Assembly (NCBI GenBank): GCA_012837825.1
Contig: DUQM01000008.1
Span: forward strand, 1 to 49,965
Origin: Actinomycetota bacterium
Lineage (GTDB): Bacteria; Actinomycetota; Humimicrobiia; Humimicrobiales; Humimicrobiaceae
DNA: 49,965 bases
Direction of reading: 5' to 3'
A program made the position numbers and the translations under genes. Positions 24,368-34,180 of the stretch are shown here, in pieces. The notes beneath the pieces were generated by a model that did no database searches, had not been told where the DNA came from, and was given only the letters and a program-made list of their open reading frames with translations. Numbering within the stretch: position 1 is the first letter of the stretch; every line of letters starts with the position of its first letter.

Positions 24368-24425
24368 ATATAAAAATATATTAATTAAAAATTCAAATAA
24401 ATATTTGAAACAAAAGGAAAAAACA

Positions 24426-25862
24426 ATGAAATCAAATGGAAAAGCATATGTTTTTCCTGAAAAGAAAACTATCCTTAAAGAAATCAAAGATGCCTTTCTT
24501 GATGCAGACATAGGGAGTGAAAGATTTTTCAGGTTTGAATTCGATATAAGGCAGCATGATAATATTGATATTCTGTCATGGCATAATGCACAGAAAAATT
24601 TTGTGAAAATTTATTTTTCTGACAGAAATAAAAATGAATATGCCGGGACAGGTGTGGGCGATATCATTAATTATATGCCGTATCCTCCAAAATATTATGG
24701 AACCGGAAGCGATAAAGACACTATGCTTGAGAATGCAATTAAAACTATTGCTGACAGAATCGGACTTTCAGATAAGAAGCCGAGATATTACGGCGGACAT
24801 GCATTTGACCTGAATGACTCAATGGATTCTGTATGGAATGGTATGGGAAATATTTTATTTATAGCGCCACTTCTGGAACTGACAGGAAATAGCAATGGTA
24901 AAACACTGGCAGTAAACTTTTATTATAATCCGGAAAAAGGCATAAGCAAAAGTCAGATTTATGAAAAAATTGAAGAAGAAATTTCAAATCTGGACAAAAG
25001 TGAAGACGTTTGCAGCAGCGGGGATTTTCTCTTAAAGAAAAGACTGGATGTGCCGGAAAAAGAAAAATGGATAAGGAACTTAAATAATGTCAAAGCAACT
25101 TTTCAGATAGAGAGCATAAGCAAAATAGTGCTTGCAAGAAAAAGCATCTTTAAAATAAATAATATTATAGACCCTTTTATAATATTTAACTTTCTTAAAA
25201 AGCAGAATATAAAAACTTATGATTTTTATTTTCAGACAGGTGAAAATTATGCATTTTTCGGATGTTCCCCGGAACTGCTGTTTCACAGAGAGAGAAACAA
25301 ACTTGTCAGTGATGCAATTGCAGGGACAATTCCTAAGGGAAAAAACAAGAAGGAGGAAAAATCATACGCAGATGAGCTGATGTCATCCAAAAAAGATTCA
25401 GAAGAGTTCGGATTTGTTTTTAATGATATAAAGAAAGAATTAAAAAAGATATGTAAATCCATTACCATAGCAAGAGAGAAAGAAATACTTTCCTTAAGCT
25501 ATGCACAGCATATAAGGAGCCAGTTTGAGTGTGTTTTAAAGGATGATATAAGTGATTACAGAATCCTAAAAAGTCTTCACCCGACTCCGGCTGTAGGCGG
25601 GTATCCTTTCAGAAATATTCATAAACTTATAAAAAGATATGAGAATTTTTACAGAGGCTTTTACTCAGGTCCCATAGGATGGATAAGCAGGGATGAATCA
25701 TGTTTTTCCGTTGCTATCAGATCGGGAATCCTTGACCGCAGAAGCCTGTCTGTCTTTGCAGGTGCCGGCATAGTGAAAAAGTCTCTGCCCGAAATGGAAT
25801 GGGACGAAATTGAAAATAAAATCACTCCGTTTTTAAAATTATTTAATAAAAAAATAAAATAA
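24426..25862 (+). CDS. menF: Isochorismate synthase
   Basis: MenF converts chorismate to isochorismate, the first step of menaquinone synthesis. The protein is 478 aa. The chorismate-binding C-terminal half shows FFGCSPELLFHRE, DAIAGTIPKGKNKKEE, LHPTPAVGGYP and the FYSGPIGWISRDESCFSVAI block. The N-terminal half is divergent, as is usual in the family. I choose ATG 24426, preceded by AAAGGA at 24413-24418, over TTG 24405. Position at the head of menFDBACE supports isochorismate rather than anthranilate or salicylate synthesis. Confidence 0.9.
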   Translation: MKSNGKAYVFPEKKTILKEIKDAFLDADIGSERFFRFEFDIRQHDNIDILSWHNAQKNFVKIYFSDRNKNEYAGTGVGDIINYMPYPPKYYGTGSDKDTMLENAIKTIADRIGLSDKKPRYYGGHAFDLNDSMDSVWNGMGNILFIAPLLELTGNSNGKTLAVNFYYNPEKGISKSQIYEKIEEEISNLDKSEDVCSSGDFLLKKRLDVPEKEKWIRNLNNVKATFQIESISKIVLARKSIFKINNIIDPFIIFNFLKKQNIKTYDFYFQTGENYAFFGCSPELLFHRERNKLVSDAIAGTIPKGKNKKEEKSYADELMSSKKDSEEFGFVFNDIKKELKKICKSITIAREKEILSLSYAQHIRSQFECVLKDDISDYRILKSLHPTPAVGGYPFRNIHKLIKRYENFYRGFYSGPIGWISRDESCFSVAIRSGILDRRSLSVFAGAGIVKKSLPEMEWDEIENKITPFLKLFNKKIK

Positions 25863-25885
25863 AAAATAAATTTACATTTAATTAT

Positions 25886-27670
25886 ATGGTGATAAAAAAT
25901 AATAATTTAAATCAGATCTGGTCAGGCCTGGCGGTAGAAGAACTTCTAAGACATGAAATTGATTTTTTCTGCATATCCCCGGGTTCCAGATCAACTCCTC
26001 TGGCTTCTGCGGCAGCTTTTAACAGGAGAGCACAAAAAATTATTGCTTATGATGAAAGAGGAAGTGGTTTTTATGCGCTGGGATATGGGCAGGCGCTGCA
26101 GAAACCCGCAGTTATAATTGTTACTTCAGGGACTGCCGTTTCCAATCTTTTCCCCTCTGTGGTAGAAGCATTCCTGTCAAAAATACCGATGATAATTCTG
26201 ACTGCGGACAGACCGCCTGAATTACAGGACACAGGTGCAAACCAGACTATAAATCAGGACAATATTTTCGGAAGATATGTAAAATGGTTTTTCAACATGC
26301 CCTGTCCGGATTATGCCATAAATCCTTCATTTGTTCTTTCAAATATTGATAATGCAGTAAGTTCAAGTATGTCTGAGCCGAAAGGTCCGGTACATCTTAA
26401 TTTTATGTTCAGAGAACCTCTTGCGCCATTACCGCATGAGCAAGGTGATATTTGTAAAAAATATATCCTTGAAGCAAACTCATGGGCCGGAAAGAACGCA
26501 CCTTACTGCAGCTATACAAAGACAGAAAAAAATTGCAGACATTATCCTGATGACATTATCCTGAAGACGATCTCCGGGAATAACAGAGGACTGATTTCTG
26601 TCGGGAAACTGTCTTCTGACAGCGACAGAGAATCACTGCTGAAACTTATTCGTATTTTAAAATGGCCGGTGTATGCAGATATAACCTCAGGCCTGAGATT
26701 AAATAAATCAGCCGGGACCAATATTATAAAACATTTTGACACGGCCATTCTTGAGCCTGATTTCTGTCTGTATGCAAAACCTGAGGCAGTTATTCATTTC
26801 GGGAACAGAATAACTTCCAAAAGATTCTTTGAATTCTTTAAATTGTACAGCCCTGAGATTTTTGCAAATGTAAAAAATGACAATGTTCGCTACAATCCCG
26901 AGCATCTGCCTGTGGTGACAGTCGAGTCTGAAATAAATATTTTTTGCGACTATCTGGCCGGAAGAATAAAAGATTTAAAACAGAAGGAAGATTTTAAAGA
27001 TTTTTATGAAAAAAAAGCTGAAGAAGCCCAGAGAATAATAGATATAAATCTTGGAGAGGATACAGAATTAAGCGAAGTTTTTATTTCAAGATTTTTATCC
27101 AGGAATCTTCCGGACGATTCCTGCCTGTTTCTTTCAAACAGCATGCCTGTAAGAGATTTTGAATTATATGCAGAGAGCACTGATCTGAATATTAAAGTAG
27201 GCTCAAACAGAGGAGCAAGCGGAATTGATGGGATTATAGCTTCCTCTGCGGGTTTTGCAGCAGGAAACCGTAAAATATGCACACTTGTGATCGGGGATAT
27301 TGCTTTTATTCACGATATAAATTCCCTGTCACTTATAAAAAAGAGCGGTTTTCCGGTTATTATAATTCTTATCAATAACAATGGAGGAGGAATTTTTAAT
27401 TTTCTTCCGGTTTCAGAATGCAGTGAGATATTCAAGGAATATTTTATTGCTCCTCACAACTACAGGTTTTCAGGAGCAGCTGAAAATTTTAAGATAAAAC
27501 ATAATTATGCCTTTACAAGAGATGATTTCATAAAATTATTTGAGGATGCCGGATCAAATGCCCAAAATGAAAAAGAATCGTGCATAATAGAAGCGGTTAC
27601 AAATGATGAACATGATTACAGGCTGAGAAAAAAGATAAAGAGGGAAATAATCAGCATACTTCATATTTAA
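25886..27670 (+). CDS. menD: 2-succinyl-5-enolpyruvyl-6-hydroxy-3-cyclohexene-1-carboxylate synthase
   Basis: MenD is a thiamine diphosphate enzyme that joins isochorismate and 2-oxoglutarate. The protein is 594 aa. The N-terminal domain has ISPGSRSTPLASAAAFN and AYDERGSGFYALGYG with the catalytic glutamate, then TADRPPELQDTGANQTINQ. The cofactor-binding end shows SNRGASGIDG, VIGDIAFIHDIN and ILINNNGGGIFNFLP. The length is within the family range (550-600). It lies 23 nt after menF. No ribosome site is obvious before the ATG. Confidence 0.93.
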   Translation: MVIKNNNLNQIWSGLAVEELLRHEIDFFCISPGSRSTPLASAAAFNRRAQKIIAYDERGSGFYALGYGQALQKPAVIIVTSGTAVSNLFPSVVEAFLSKIPMIILTADRPPELQDTGANQTINQDNIFGRYVKWFFNMPCPDYAINPSFVLSNIDNAVSSSMSEPKGPVHLNFMFREPLAPLPHEQGDICKKYILEANSWAGKNAPYCSYTKTEKNCRHYPDDIILKTISGNNRGLISVGKLSSDSDRESLLKLIRILKWPVYADITSGLRLNKSAGTNIIKHFDTAILEPDFCLYAKPEAVIHFGNRITSKRFFEFFKLYSPEIFANVKNDNVRYNPEHLPVVTVESEINIFCDYLAGRIKDLKQKEDFKDFYEKKAEEAQRIIDINLGEDTELSEVFISRFLSRNLPDDSCLFLSNSMPVRDFELYAESTDLNIKVGSNRGASGIDGIIASSAGFAAGNRKICTLVIGDIAFIHDINSLSLIKKSGFPVIIILINNNGGGIFNFLPVSECSEIFKEYFIAPHNYRFSGAAENFKIKHNYAFTRDDFIKLFEDAGSNAQNEKESCIIEAVTNDEHDYRLRKKIKREIISILHI

Positions 27671-27721
27671 TTTATTTATGATATTTTTATAAAATATATT
27701 ATTTTTACAACAGGATAAGAA

Positions 27722-28552
27722 ATGCAAAAAATCAAATGGATCAGTGCCGGCAATTATGAAGATATAATATTTGAAAAGAGTTCCGGTATAGCAAAAATTA
27801 CCATAAACAGGCCGGAAGTAAGAAATGCTTTCAGGCCGCTTACTATCAGGGAAATTTCGGAATCCCTGGCTGAAGCGACTGCAGATGAAGCAATCGGAGT
27901 TATTATTCTGACCGGAAAAGGTGACAAAGCTTTTTGTTCCGGAGGAGATCAGAAAATAAGAGGAAATGCAGGCTATAAGGATAAAGATGGCGCCGAAAGT
28001 CTTGGCGTTCTTGAGCTCCAGAGACAGATAAGAACCTGTCCCAAACCGGTAATAGCGATGGTTGCAGGCTATGCGATAGGAGGAGGCAATATACTTGCTC
28101 TTGTCTGCGATCTTACAATTGCAGCTGAAAATGCAATATTCGGACAGACAGGGCCCAAGGTAGGGTCTTTTGACGGAGGCTTCGGTTCAAACTATCTTTC
28201 CCGAATAGTCGGTCAGAAAAAAGCAAGAGAGATATGGTTTTTATGTCGGCAATACAATGCCAGGGAAGCTCTGGAAATGGGTATGGTAAATGCAATTGTC
28301 CCTCTTGAAAATCTGGAAGAAGAGACAGTCAGATGGTGTTTTGAAATTTTACAGAACTCACCTACCGCAATTAAATGCCTGAAAGCAGCGCTCAATGCGG
28401 ATTGTGACGGACAGACGGGATTGCAGCAGCTGGCAGGGTATGCCACAATGCTTTTTTACCAGACAAAAGAGGCGCAGGAAGGAAGAGATTCATTTATCCA
28501 GAAAAGAAAACCTGATTTTAAAAAAATAAATAATTTTCCTTCCGAATTATAA
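27722..28552 (+). CDS. menB: 1,4-dihydroxy-2-naphthoyl-CoA synthase
   Basis: MenB is a crotonase-fold enzyme that closes the ring of succinylbenzoyl-CoA. The protein is 276 aa. Visible marks are [14 protein letters not shown], the oxyanion-hole strand [34 protein letters not shown] and [17 protein letters not shown], all close to standard MenB. AGGA lies ahead of the ATG at 27722. The gene is third in the operon and ends 4 nt before menA. Confidence 0.95.
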   Translation: MQKIKWISAGNYEDIIFEKSSGIAKITINRPEVRNAFRPLTIREISESLAEATADEAIGVIILTGKGDKAFCSGGDQKIRGNAGYKDKDGAESLGVLELQRQIRTCPKPVIAMVAGYAIGGGNILALVCDLTIAAENAIFGQTGPKVGSFDGGFGSNYLSRIVGQKKAREIWFLCRQYNAREALEMGMVNAIVPLENLEEETVRWCFEILQNSPTAIKCLKAALNADCDGQTGLQQLAGYATMLFYQTKEAQEGRDSFIQKRKPDFKKINNFPSEL

Positions 28553-28556
28553 ATAA

Positions 28557-29459
28557 ATGGCATCTTCCAAATTGAAAATATGGATTCTCGGAATAAGGCC
28601 CAAAACCCTTGCTGCCAGCATAGCGCCGGTATTGATGGGTCTTGGCGCAGCTTTTTATGACAGACACTTTAGCTTGCATTTGTCATCAGCAATACTTACT
28701 TTGCTGACTGCCGTTCTGATTCAGGCAGGTACCAATCTTTCAAACGATCTGTTTGACTACATAAAAGGTGCCGACAATCAGAAGAGAGTGGGCCCTTTAA
28801 GAATAATGCAGTCAGGGTTTGTAACAAAGAAGGAAATGTTTCTCGGCATTTTTATTGTTTTTTTTCTTGCTTCAGTCTGCGGAATTTTTCTTGTTATCAG
28901 AGGGGGGTTGCCTATACTGATTGTCGGCATTCTTTCAATTATCTGTGGATTTTTATACACTGCGGGTCCGCATCCGATAGGGTATATGGGACTGGGAGAG
29001 ATATTTGTACTTGTGTTTTTTGGAATAATAGCTTTCTCGGGGACATACTATGTACAGACTCTTGCTTTTTTCCCCATGCTGATTGTTATGGGATTAATAC
29101 CCGGTTTTTTCTCAGTAGCTGTTTTATCAGCAAATAATCTGAGAGACATAAAGACTGACAAGGAGGCGGGAAAAAATACACTTGCAGTAAAATTCGGTTA
29201 CAGATTTGCTGTCTGTGAGTATATTTTTTGCATGATCATGCCTTACTTGCTTCTTATTGTGGTTATTTTTGTTTTAAGGAATCATTACTTTTCTCTTTTA
29301 TCGCTTACAAGTATCTTTTTTGCTATCAGGCCTTTAAAAATGGCTGCAAATAAAAAAAATCACACACCCGCAGTCCTGATTTCTGTTTTGGAAAAAACAG
29401 GACATGTAATGCTGATATTCGCGCTTGTTTTCTGCGTCACCTGGAATATAAAAATATGA
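28557..29459 (+). CDS. menA: 1,4-dihydroxy-2-naphthoate polyprenyltransferase
   Basis: MenA is an integral membrane UbiA-family enzyme of 300 aa with about eight or nine helices that attaches the isoprenoid chain to DHNA. The first Mg-diphosphate motif is NDLFDYIKGAD. The second is DIKTDKEAGKNTLAVKFG. The N-terminal WILGIRPKTLAASIAPVLMG is typical of MenA. Translation is likely coupled to menB (4-nt gap), and its stop overlaps the start of menC (ATGA). Confidence 0.93.
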   Translation: MASSKLKIWILGIRPKTLAASIAPVLMGLGAAFYDRHFSLHLSSAILTLLTAVLIQAGTNLSNDLFDYIKGADNQKRVGPLRIMQSGFVTKKEMFLGIFIVFFLASVCGIFLVIRGGLPILIVGILSIICGFLYTAGPHPIGYMGLGEIFVLVFFGIIAFSGTYYVQTLAFFPMLIVMGLIPGFFSVAVLSANNLRDIKTDKEAGKNTLAVKFGYRFAVCEYIFCMIMPYLLLIVVIFVLRNHYFSLLSLTSIFFAIRPLKMAANKKNHTPAVLISVLEKTGHVMLIFALVFCVTWNIKI

Positions 29460-30649
29460 AAATAATAAAAATAAAAAATATAAATGTTTTCACATTCGAT
29501 CTTCCGTTAAAAAAAGGATTTGTATTAAAGAGCACTTTTATTGATTCAAGAAAAGGAGCGCTTGTAGAATTTGAAACGGAACAGGGAGCTAAATACTATG
29601 GTGAATCCAGTCCTCTTGTTCATTTCCATCGGGAAAGTTATTCTGAATGTATAAAACAGATTTCAGAAATAAAAGAACTGCTGCTTGGCAGTCCGCATGG
29701 ATTTTATATTGAAGTGCCTGAAGAAAAAAAGTACGACATGGAAGATTTCCGGACTTTCTTTACCCGGAATTTTCTTGAAAGAATAAAATTACATGAGCCA
29801 ATGAAAAATCCGGAGAATATTTTTCCATCAGTCAGATATTGTTTTGAAATGATATATTTATGTATTTTTATAAAAAACTTTGATTTTATCAGGCACTACA
29901 ATATTTCTGCTGAAAGCTTTATCCCTTTATACAGGCTGATATCTGATATAAGACAAATTGATTATGGAGTTTTGGAAGAAGAAATCAGATCAGGCATATA
30001 TGATGCTGTTAAAATAAAGATTGGCAGGCAGGCGCCCGAATGCGAAATCAGTGCAATAAAAAAAATCATTAATATTATTGAAAAGAGCAATAGGAAAAAT
30101 ATGGCTATAAGACTTGATTCAAATATGAGCCTGCCGGCAAACCGACTGACAGAATTTTTTAAAAAGATCGACAAAGAGTATATAGATTTCATTGAGGATC
30201 CTTTTGACGACACGTCCTTTTACCGGGAGTTTTATGAAAAAACGGGAGTAGGAATTGCTGCAGATGAATCAATAAAGGAATTTATTGATTTAAAAAAAAT
30301 GTCTTTTAAAAAAAATTCAGGTGAATTCATAAAAGCTTTGATAATCAAACCGCAGGTTATAGGAGGCTTTATAGATTCTTTCAGATTGCTGAAAATGGCA
30401 GAGAGCTTAAAGATAAGAACAGTTATAAGCAATATTTTTGAGACAAGCATATCTGTTTCAGCCCTTTGCATTTTTATATATCTTACCGGCAGCCGGGAAA
30501 CGTCTGCCGGGCTGGATACGCTGGATAGTTTCTTGAAAGATCCAGGTACTGTCATAATAAAAACAAATAATGCCAGGATATCTGTGTGCAGGGCTTTTGA
30601 AAACTTGTTTAAAGCAGACTATTCTGTTCTGAAAAAATGTTCCGGCTGA
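29456..30649 (+). CDS. menC: o-succinylbenzoate synthase, long form
   Basis: MenC dehydrates SHCHC to o-succinylbenzoate and belongs to the enolase superfamily. At 397 aa it is somewhat longer than most MenC proteins (320-375), with an insertion of about 40 residues around 75-120. The lysine pair is in AVKIKIG. Metal ligands are D in IRLDSNMS, E in DFIEDPFD and D in IAADESIKE, and the second lysine is in ALIIKPQVIGG. The ATG overlaps the menA stop. Operon context supports MenC over related epimerases. Confidence 0.87.
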   Translation: MKIIKIKNINVFTFDLPLKKGFVLKSTFIDSRKGALVEFETEQGAKYYGESSPLVHFHRESYSECIKQISEIKELLLGSPHGFYIEVPEEKKYDMEDFRTFFTRNFLERIKLHEPMKNPENIFPSVRYCFEMIYLCIFIKNFDFIRHYNISAESFIPLYRLISDIRQIDYGVLEEEIRSGIYDAVKIKIGRQAPECEISAIKKIINIIEKSNRKNMAIRLDSNMSLPANRLTEFFKKIDKEYIDFIEDPFDDTSFYREFYEKTGVGIAADESIKEFIDLKKMSFKKNSGEFIKALIIKPQVIGGFIDSFRLLKMAESLKIRTVISNIFETSISVSALCIFIYLTGSRETSAGLDTLDSFLKDPGTVIIKTNNARISVCRAFENLFKADYSVLKKCSG

Positions 30650-30718
30650 GTATGGCTGTTTTGTGAGAGCGATAGGAAAAATGATTTTGTTTATTAATTT
30701 TTTAAAACTGATGAAAAA

Positions 30719-32134
30719 ATGCAACATGCTGAAAAGAAAAAAATATCAGGCGGTATAGATGCCGGTGAATTTGTTGCTGTATTTTCAGGAAATCTGAAGA
30801 CAGCGGTAAAAATAGCGGTGTCTCTGATAAACAAAAGATTTACTGTCGTCCCGTTAAATCCTGCACTTGGCGGGGAGAGGATAGGAAAATATCTTTCAGC
30901 TGTAGGCTGCAGCAAGATCGTGTCAGACGGGAGCATGCCTGCTGATTTCAGTTATGAATGCAAAATATTTGATAAAACGGAAATGTCTTTACCCGGAGAA
31001 TTGTTCCAGAATAATTCTGAAATTCGCAATATTTTCAGGAATATCAGGTCAGACTGCAAAAGATATGCAAATATTATATTCACTTCCGGCTCCTCAGGTA
31101 TGCCTAAAGCTGTAATGCACACTCTGGGAAATCATTACTATAGTTCACTGGGTTCAAATGCAAATATAAAGTTCAGTAAAAAAGACAAATGGCTTATTGT
31201 CCTGCCGATATATCATATAAGCGGATTATCAGTTATTTTCAGAGCCGCCCTGTCAGGGGGAGAAATAGCGGTAAAAGAGCCCGGAATGGGAATTTCTGAA
31301 GCTTTGGAAGCAAACAGGCCCTCTCATGTTTCATTAGTTCCGCATCAGCTCAGGGAGCTTTTAAATGACGGGAAAAGCATAGATTCCCTGAGAAGATTAA
31401 AAGCTGTTCTGATTGGCGGAGCAAGCATGCCTGAATCTTTGGCAGAGCAGGCATACGAATATGGACTTAATTTATTTGTTTCTTATGGAAGTACAGAGAT
31501 GTGCTCCCAGATAACCTGTACAAGAGATAAAGATTCGCTTAAGCATCTCAAGACGTCCGGACGTCTGCTCAGACACAGGGAGATCAAGGTAAATGAAAAG
31601 AAAAACATACTTGCAAAAGGGCAGACGCTGTTTGCGGGCTATTTGCTTAAAAATAAAGACGGCGGAAGGCTGTCACTTGAAAAGAAGCTTGACGGAGAAG
31701 GGTATTTCGATACAGGCGATTATGGCTATCTGGATGATGAAGGATATCTTCATGTTGAAGGCAGAAGAGATATTTCATTCAGATATAAAGCAGAAAAAAT
31801 ATATCCTGAAGAAATAGAAAAGGTATTTTTAAAAATAAAGGGGATAAAAGAAGCGGTTGTTGTACCTTACAAGAAAAATGATTATGAAAAAATACCGGTT
31901 ATTTTTATAAAAACCGATAATATTGACAAATACGGTATGGCACATATAAAAAGAAAAGCAGAGAAAGAATTAGAGCCATATAAATTTCCGCATTATTTTT
32001 TTAAATGGCCGGATTGCTCCGAAGTCTTAAAGCCTTCAAGAGAAGAAATGCAGAAAACAGCACAGGAAATAATTGAAAAAAAAATTAAAGAAAGATTTTT
32101 TTATATACGCAATGATTATTTTAAGAAAAAATAA
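30719..32134 (+). CDS. menE: o-succinylbenzoate-CoA ligase
   Basis: MenE is an adenylate-forming enzyme of 471 aa that makes succinylbenzoyl-CoA for MenB. The P-loop is FTSGSSGMPKAVMH, followed by SYGSTEMCSQIT, the YFDTGDYGYLDDEGYLHVEG block and the hinge GRRDISF. The C-terminal lysine motif is irregular (LKPSREEMQKT instead of the usual GKxxR). The start is ATG 30719 with a poor ribosome site. It ends the men operon. Confidence 0.88.
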   Translation: MQHAEKKKISGGIDAGEFVAVFSGNLKTAVKIAVSLINKRFTVVPLNPALGGERIGKYLSAVGCSKIVSDGSMPADFSYECKIFDKTEMSLPGELFQNNSEIRNIFRNIRSDCKRYANIIFTSGSSGMPKAVMHTLGNHYYSSLGSNANIKFSKKDKWLIVLPIYHISGLSVIFRAALSGGEIAVKEPGMGISEALEANRPSHVSLVPHQLRELLNDGKSIDSLRRLKAVLIGGASMPESLAEQAYEYGLNLFVSYGSTEMCSQITCTRDKDSLKHLKTSGRLLRHREIKVNEKKNILAKGQTLFAGYLLKNKDGGRLSLEKKLDGEGYFDTGDYGYLDDEGYLHVEGRRDISFRYKAEKIYPEEIEKVFLKIKGIKEAVVVPYKKNDYEKIPVIFIKTDNIDKYGMAHIKRKAEKELEPYKFPHYFFKWPDCSEVLKPSREEMQKTAQEIIEKKIKERFFYIRNDYFKKK

Positions 32135-32169
32135 TAAAAATATTTAAAGTTCTTCAGAGACCAAAACAG

Positions 32170-32197
32170 GAAGGCATGCTTTTTCAAGCATGCCTTC
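32170..32197 (+). terminator. Hairpin terminator of the men operon
   Basis: GAAGGCATGCTT (32170-32181) and AAGCATGCCTTC (32186-32197) form a perfect 12-bp stem with a 4-nt loop, 35 nt after menE. No U run follows. The remaining gap to 32417 holds a promoter for dhaL and otherwise nothing recognised. Confidence 0.7.
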
Positions 32198-32369
32198 GGT
32201 TCAAAATCAAAAAAAAGGAGATGCAAAACGAAAAAACTACATCAATATAAGAGACGATTCTTGTTTTAAAAAGTTGCTATTTTGTTGAATATTTTTATTT
32301 TTATCATAGAAAAAATAAAAGATTTAACGTATCTTTTTAAACAGCAGAGAAATACCGGTACTTTTTTAT

Positions 32370-32398
32370 CTGACGATAGTATTTAAAATTTTTTATAA
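32370..32398 (+). promoter_or_regulatory. Promoter for dhaL-dhaK
   Basis: CTGACG (32370-32375), a 17-nt spacer and TTATAA (32393-32398) fit a sigma-A promoter. The start of transcription near 32405 falls after the ATG at 32403, which favours the TTG start at 32418. Confidence 0.45.
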
Positions 32399-32417
32399 AA
32401 GCATGAAGGAGATAAAA

Positions 32418-33068
32418 TTGCAGAATGTTCTTAAGCTGAATGATTTTATTGAGATTATAAATATTGCAAATACCGAGATAGACAAAAATAAAGAATATCT
32501 GTCAAATCTGGACTCTGTTATCGGAGACGGAGATCATGGAATCACCATATCTACAGCTTTTTCAAAAATAAGCAGGGAAATTTCATCAAAAAACTTTGAT
32601 TCGATATCTGATTTGTTAAAATTTATCGGTAATTTGTTTATAACTTCAACAGGAGGAACTACCGGACCGATATTCGGGTACATTTTTATCGGCATGTCTT
32701 CTCCGCTTGCCGGCATAAATAAAGATGAGGTAACTCTTTCTGAATTTTACAATATGCTTTCCTCCGCCTTTCAGAAAGTTACTGCCATAGGGAAGGCCAG
32801 TCCCGGAGACAAGACGCTTGTTGACACATTAAATGCAGCTGTCCTATCCCTTAAAGAATCTGTTGAAAAAAATATGGATATGACTGAAGGAATAAAAGCT
32901 ATGGCAGCTGAAGCACAAAAAGGAGCTGAATCCACAAAAAATATGATTGCCGTAAAAGGCAGGGCAAGGTATCTGGGTGAGAGGTCTCTGGGATATCAGG
33001 ACGCCGGAGCGACATCTGTTTCTATTATTTTAAATGCATTTAATATATATCTGCAAAATAATCAGTGA
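32418..33068 (+). CDS. dhaL: Dihydroxyacetone kinase-type DhaL subunit
   Basis: DhaL is the nucleotide-binding, all-helical subunit of 216 aa. The Mg/ADP-binding aspartates lie in IGDGDHG (D37, D39, H40), followed by the FITSTGGTTGPIFGYIF segment, the GKASPGDKTLVDTL motif and the C-terminal GERSLGYQDAGATS. TTG 32418 follows AAGGAG (32406-32411) by 6 nt and is preferred to the ATG at 32403. It pairs with DhaK encoded 16 nt downstream. No DhaM or PTS gene is near, so the phosphate donor is probably ATP, and the substrate may be dihydroxyacetone or another ketose. Confidence 0.85.
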   Translation: MQNVLKLNDFIEIINIANTEIDKNKEYLSNLDSVIGDGDHGITISTAFSKISREISSKNFDSISDLLKFIGNLFITSTGGTTGPIFGYIFIGMSSPLAGINKDEVTLSEFYNMLSSAFQKVTAIGKASPGDKTLVDTLNAAVLSLKESVEKNMDMTEGIKAMAAEAQKGAESTKNMIAVKGRARYLGERSLGYQDAGATSVSIILNAFNIYLQNNQ

Positions 33069-33084
33069 AAGGATATTGAAAAAG

Positions 33085-34086
33085 ATGGTAAAAAAACTTA
33101 TTAATAATCCGGATGATATAGTAAATGAGCTCATAGAAGGTTTCATACTTATAAATAAGAATAAAGTAAAAAGAATAGGGGATTCCAATGCAGTTGCAAG
33201 AAAAGAGTCTCCCATAAAAGATAAGGTGGGCATTGTAATCGGAGGAGGCGCGGGTCATGAACCTTTATTCCTTGAGTTCATAGGTGACGGGATGGCTGAT
33301 GCAGCTGCGCATGGTCAGATTTTTGCAGCTCCGTCCCCAGACCATATATTAAAAGCAATCAATGCCGCAGATGGAGGAAAAGGGGTACTGCTTCTTTACA
33401 ATAATTATGCCGGAGATGTTTTAAATTTTAATATTGCTCAGGACATGGCAAGAGAACAGGGAATAAATGTCCGGACAGTACTTATTAATGATGAAATATC
33501 TTCTGCTCCTCCTGAAAGAATGGAAGACAGGCGCGGAACTACCGCTGATCACTTTATAATAAAACTGGCCGGCGCAGCTTCGAAAACCGGGATGGATCTG
33601 GACACCCTGGTAAAATTTCTCAATAAAGCAGTTTATAATTCCAGATCGCTCGGAGTTTCTTTGTCGGCATGTACGCTGCCACAAACAGGTCTGGCTACTT
33701 TTACTCTTGAAGAAGGAAAAATGGAATTTGGCATGGGACTTCACGGCGAGGCAGGAGTAAAAAAAGTTGATGTGATGACTGCCGATGAAACGGCAAGAAC
33801 TTTAATAGACTATATTCTTGCAGACCTTCCTTTTAGAGAAGATGATGAGGTTATGCTGATAATCAATGGTTATGGTTCAACCACAAGGATGGAAATGCTT
33901 ATTGTGGCAAAAAGTATCTATGAATATCTTTCAGAAAAGAAAATAAATATATATTCAGGAGAAATCGGGGAGTTCTGCACTTCCCAGGAAATGGCGGGAA
34001 TATCCGTTACGCTTATAAGACTTGACGATGAGATGAAAAAATATTACGACAAGCCGGCATACAGCCCCGGTTATATAAAACCATGA
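33085..34086 (+). CDS. dhaK: Dihydroxyacetone kinase-type DhaK subunit
   Basis: DhaK is the substrate-binding subunit of 333 aa. VIGGGAGHEPLFLEFIGDGM near the N-terminus carries the conserved glycine-rich loop and histidine. The substrate-linking histidine is H220 in GLHGEAG. The ATG at 33085 is used because the earlier in-frame codons overlap dhaL without a site. The gene is translationally close to dhaL (16 nt). The order L-K without a third subunit is seen in both glycerol/DHA and tetrose (DerK-type) kinases. Confidence 0.87.
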   Translation: MVKKLINNPDDIVNELIEGFILINKNKVKRIGDSNAVARKESPIKDKVGIVIGGGAGHEPLFLEFIGDGMADAAAHGQIFAAPSPDHILKAINAADGGKGVLLLYNNYAGDVLNFNIAQDMAREQGINVRTVLINDEISSAPPERMEDRRGTTADHFIIKLAGAASKTGMDLDTLVKFLNKAVYNSRSLGVSLSACTLPQTGLATFTLEEGKMEFGMGLHGEAGVKKVDVMTADETARTLIDYILADLPFREDDEVMLIINGYGSTTRMEMLIVAKSIYEYLSEKKINIYSGEIGEFCTSQEMAGISVTLIRLDDEMKKYYDKPAYSPGYIKP

Positions 34087-34180
34087 ATCTTTTAAATATA
34101 AATTTTATATTGCCGGAATTTTACAGTTAAACAAAACAGTTTTTTTTAAAAAACAGGCTTTAAAGACACCGTCCGGAAAG

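Noticed and set aside
32221-32250. A nine-codon frame after AAGGAG in the men-dha gap
   Set aside because: The site touches the ATG with no spacing, and the peptide is too short to support.
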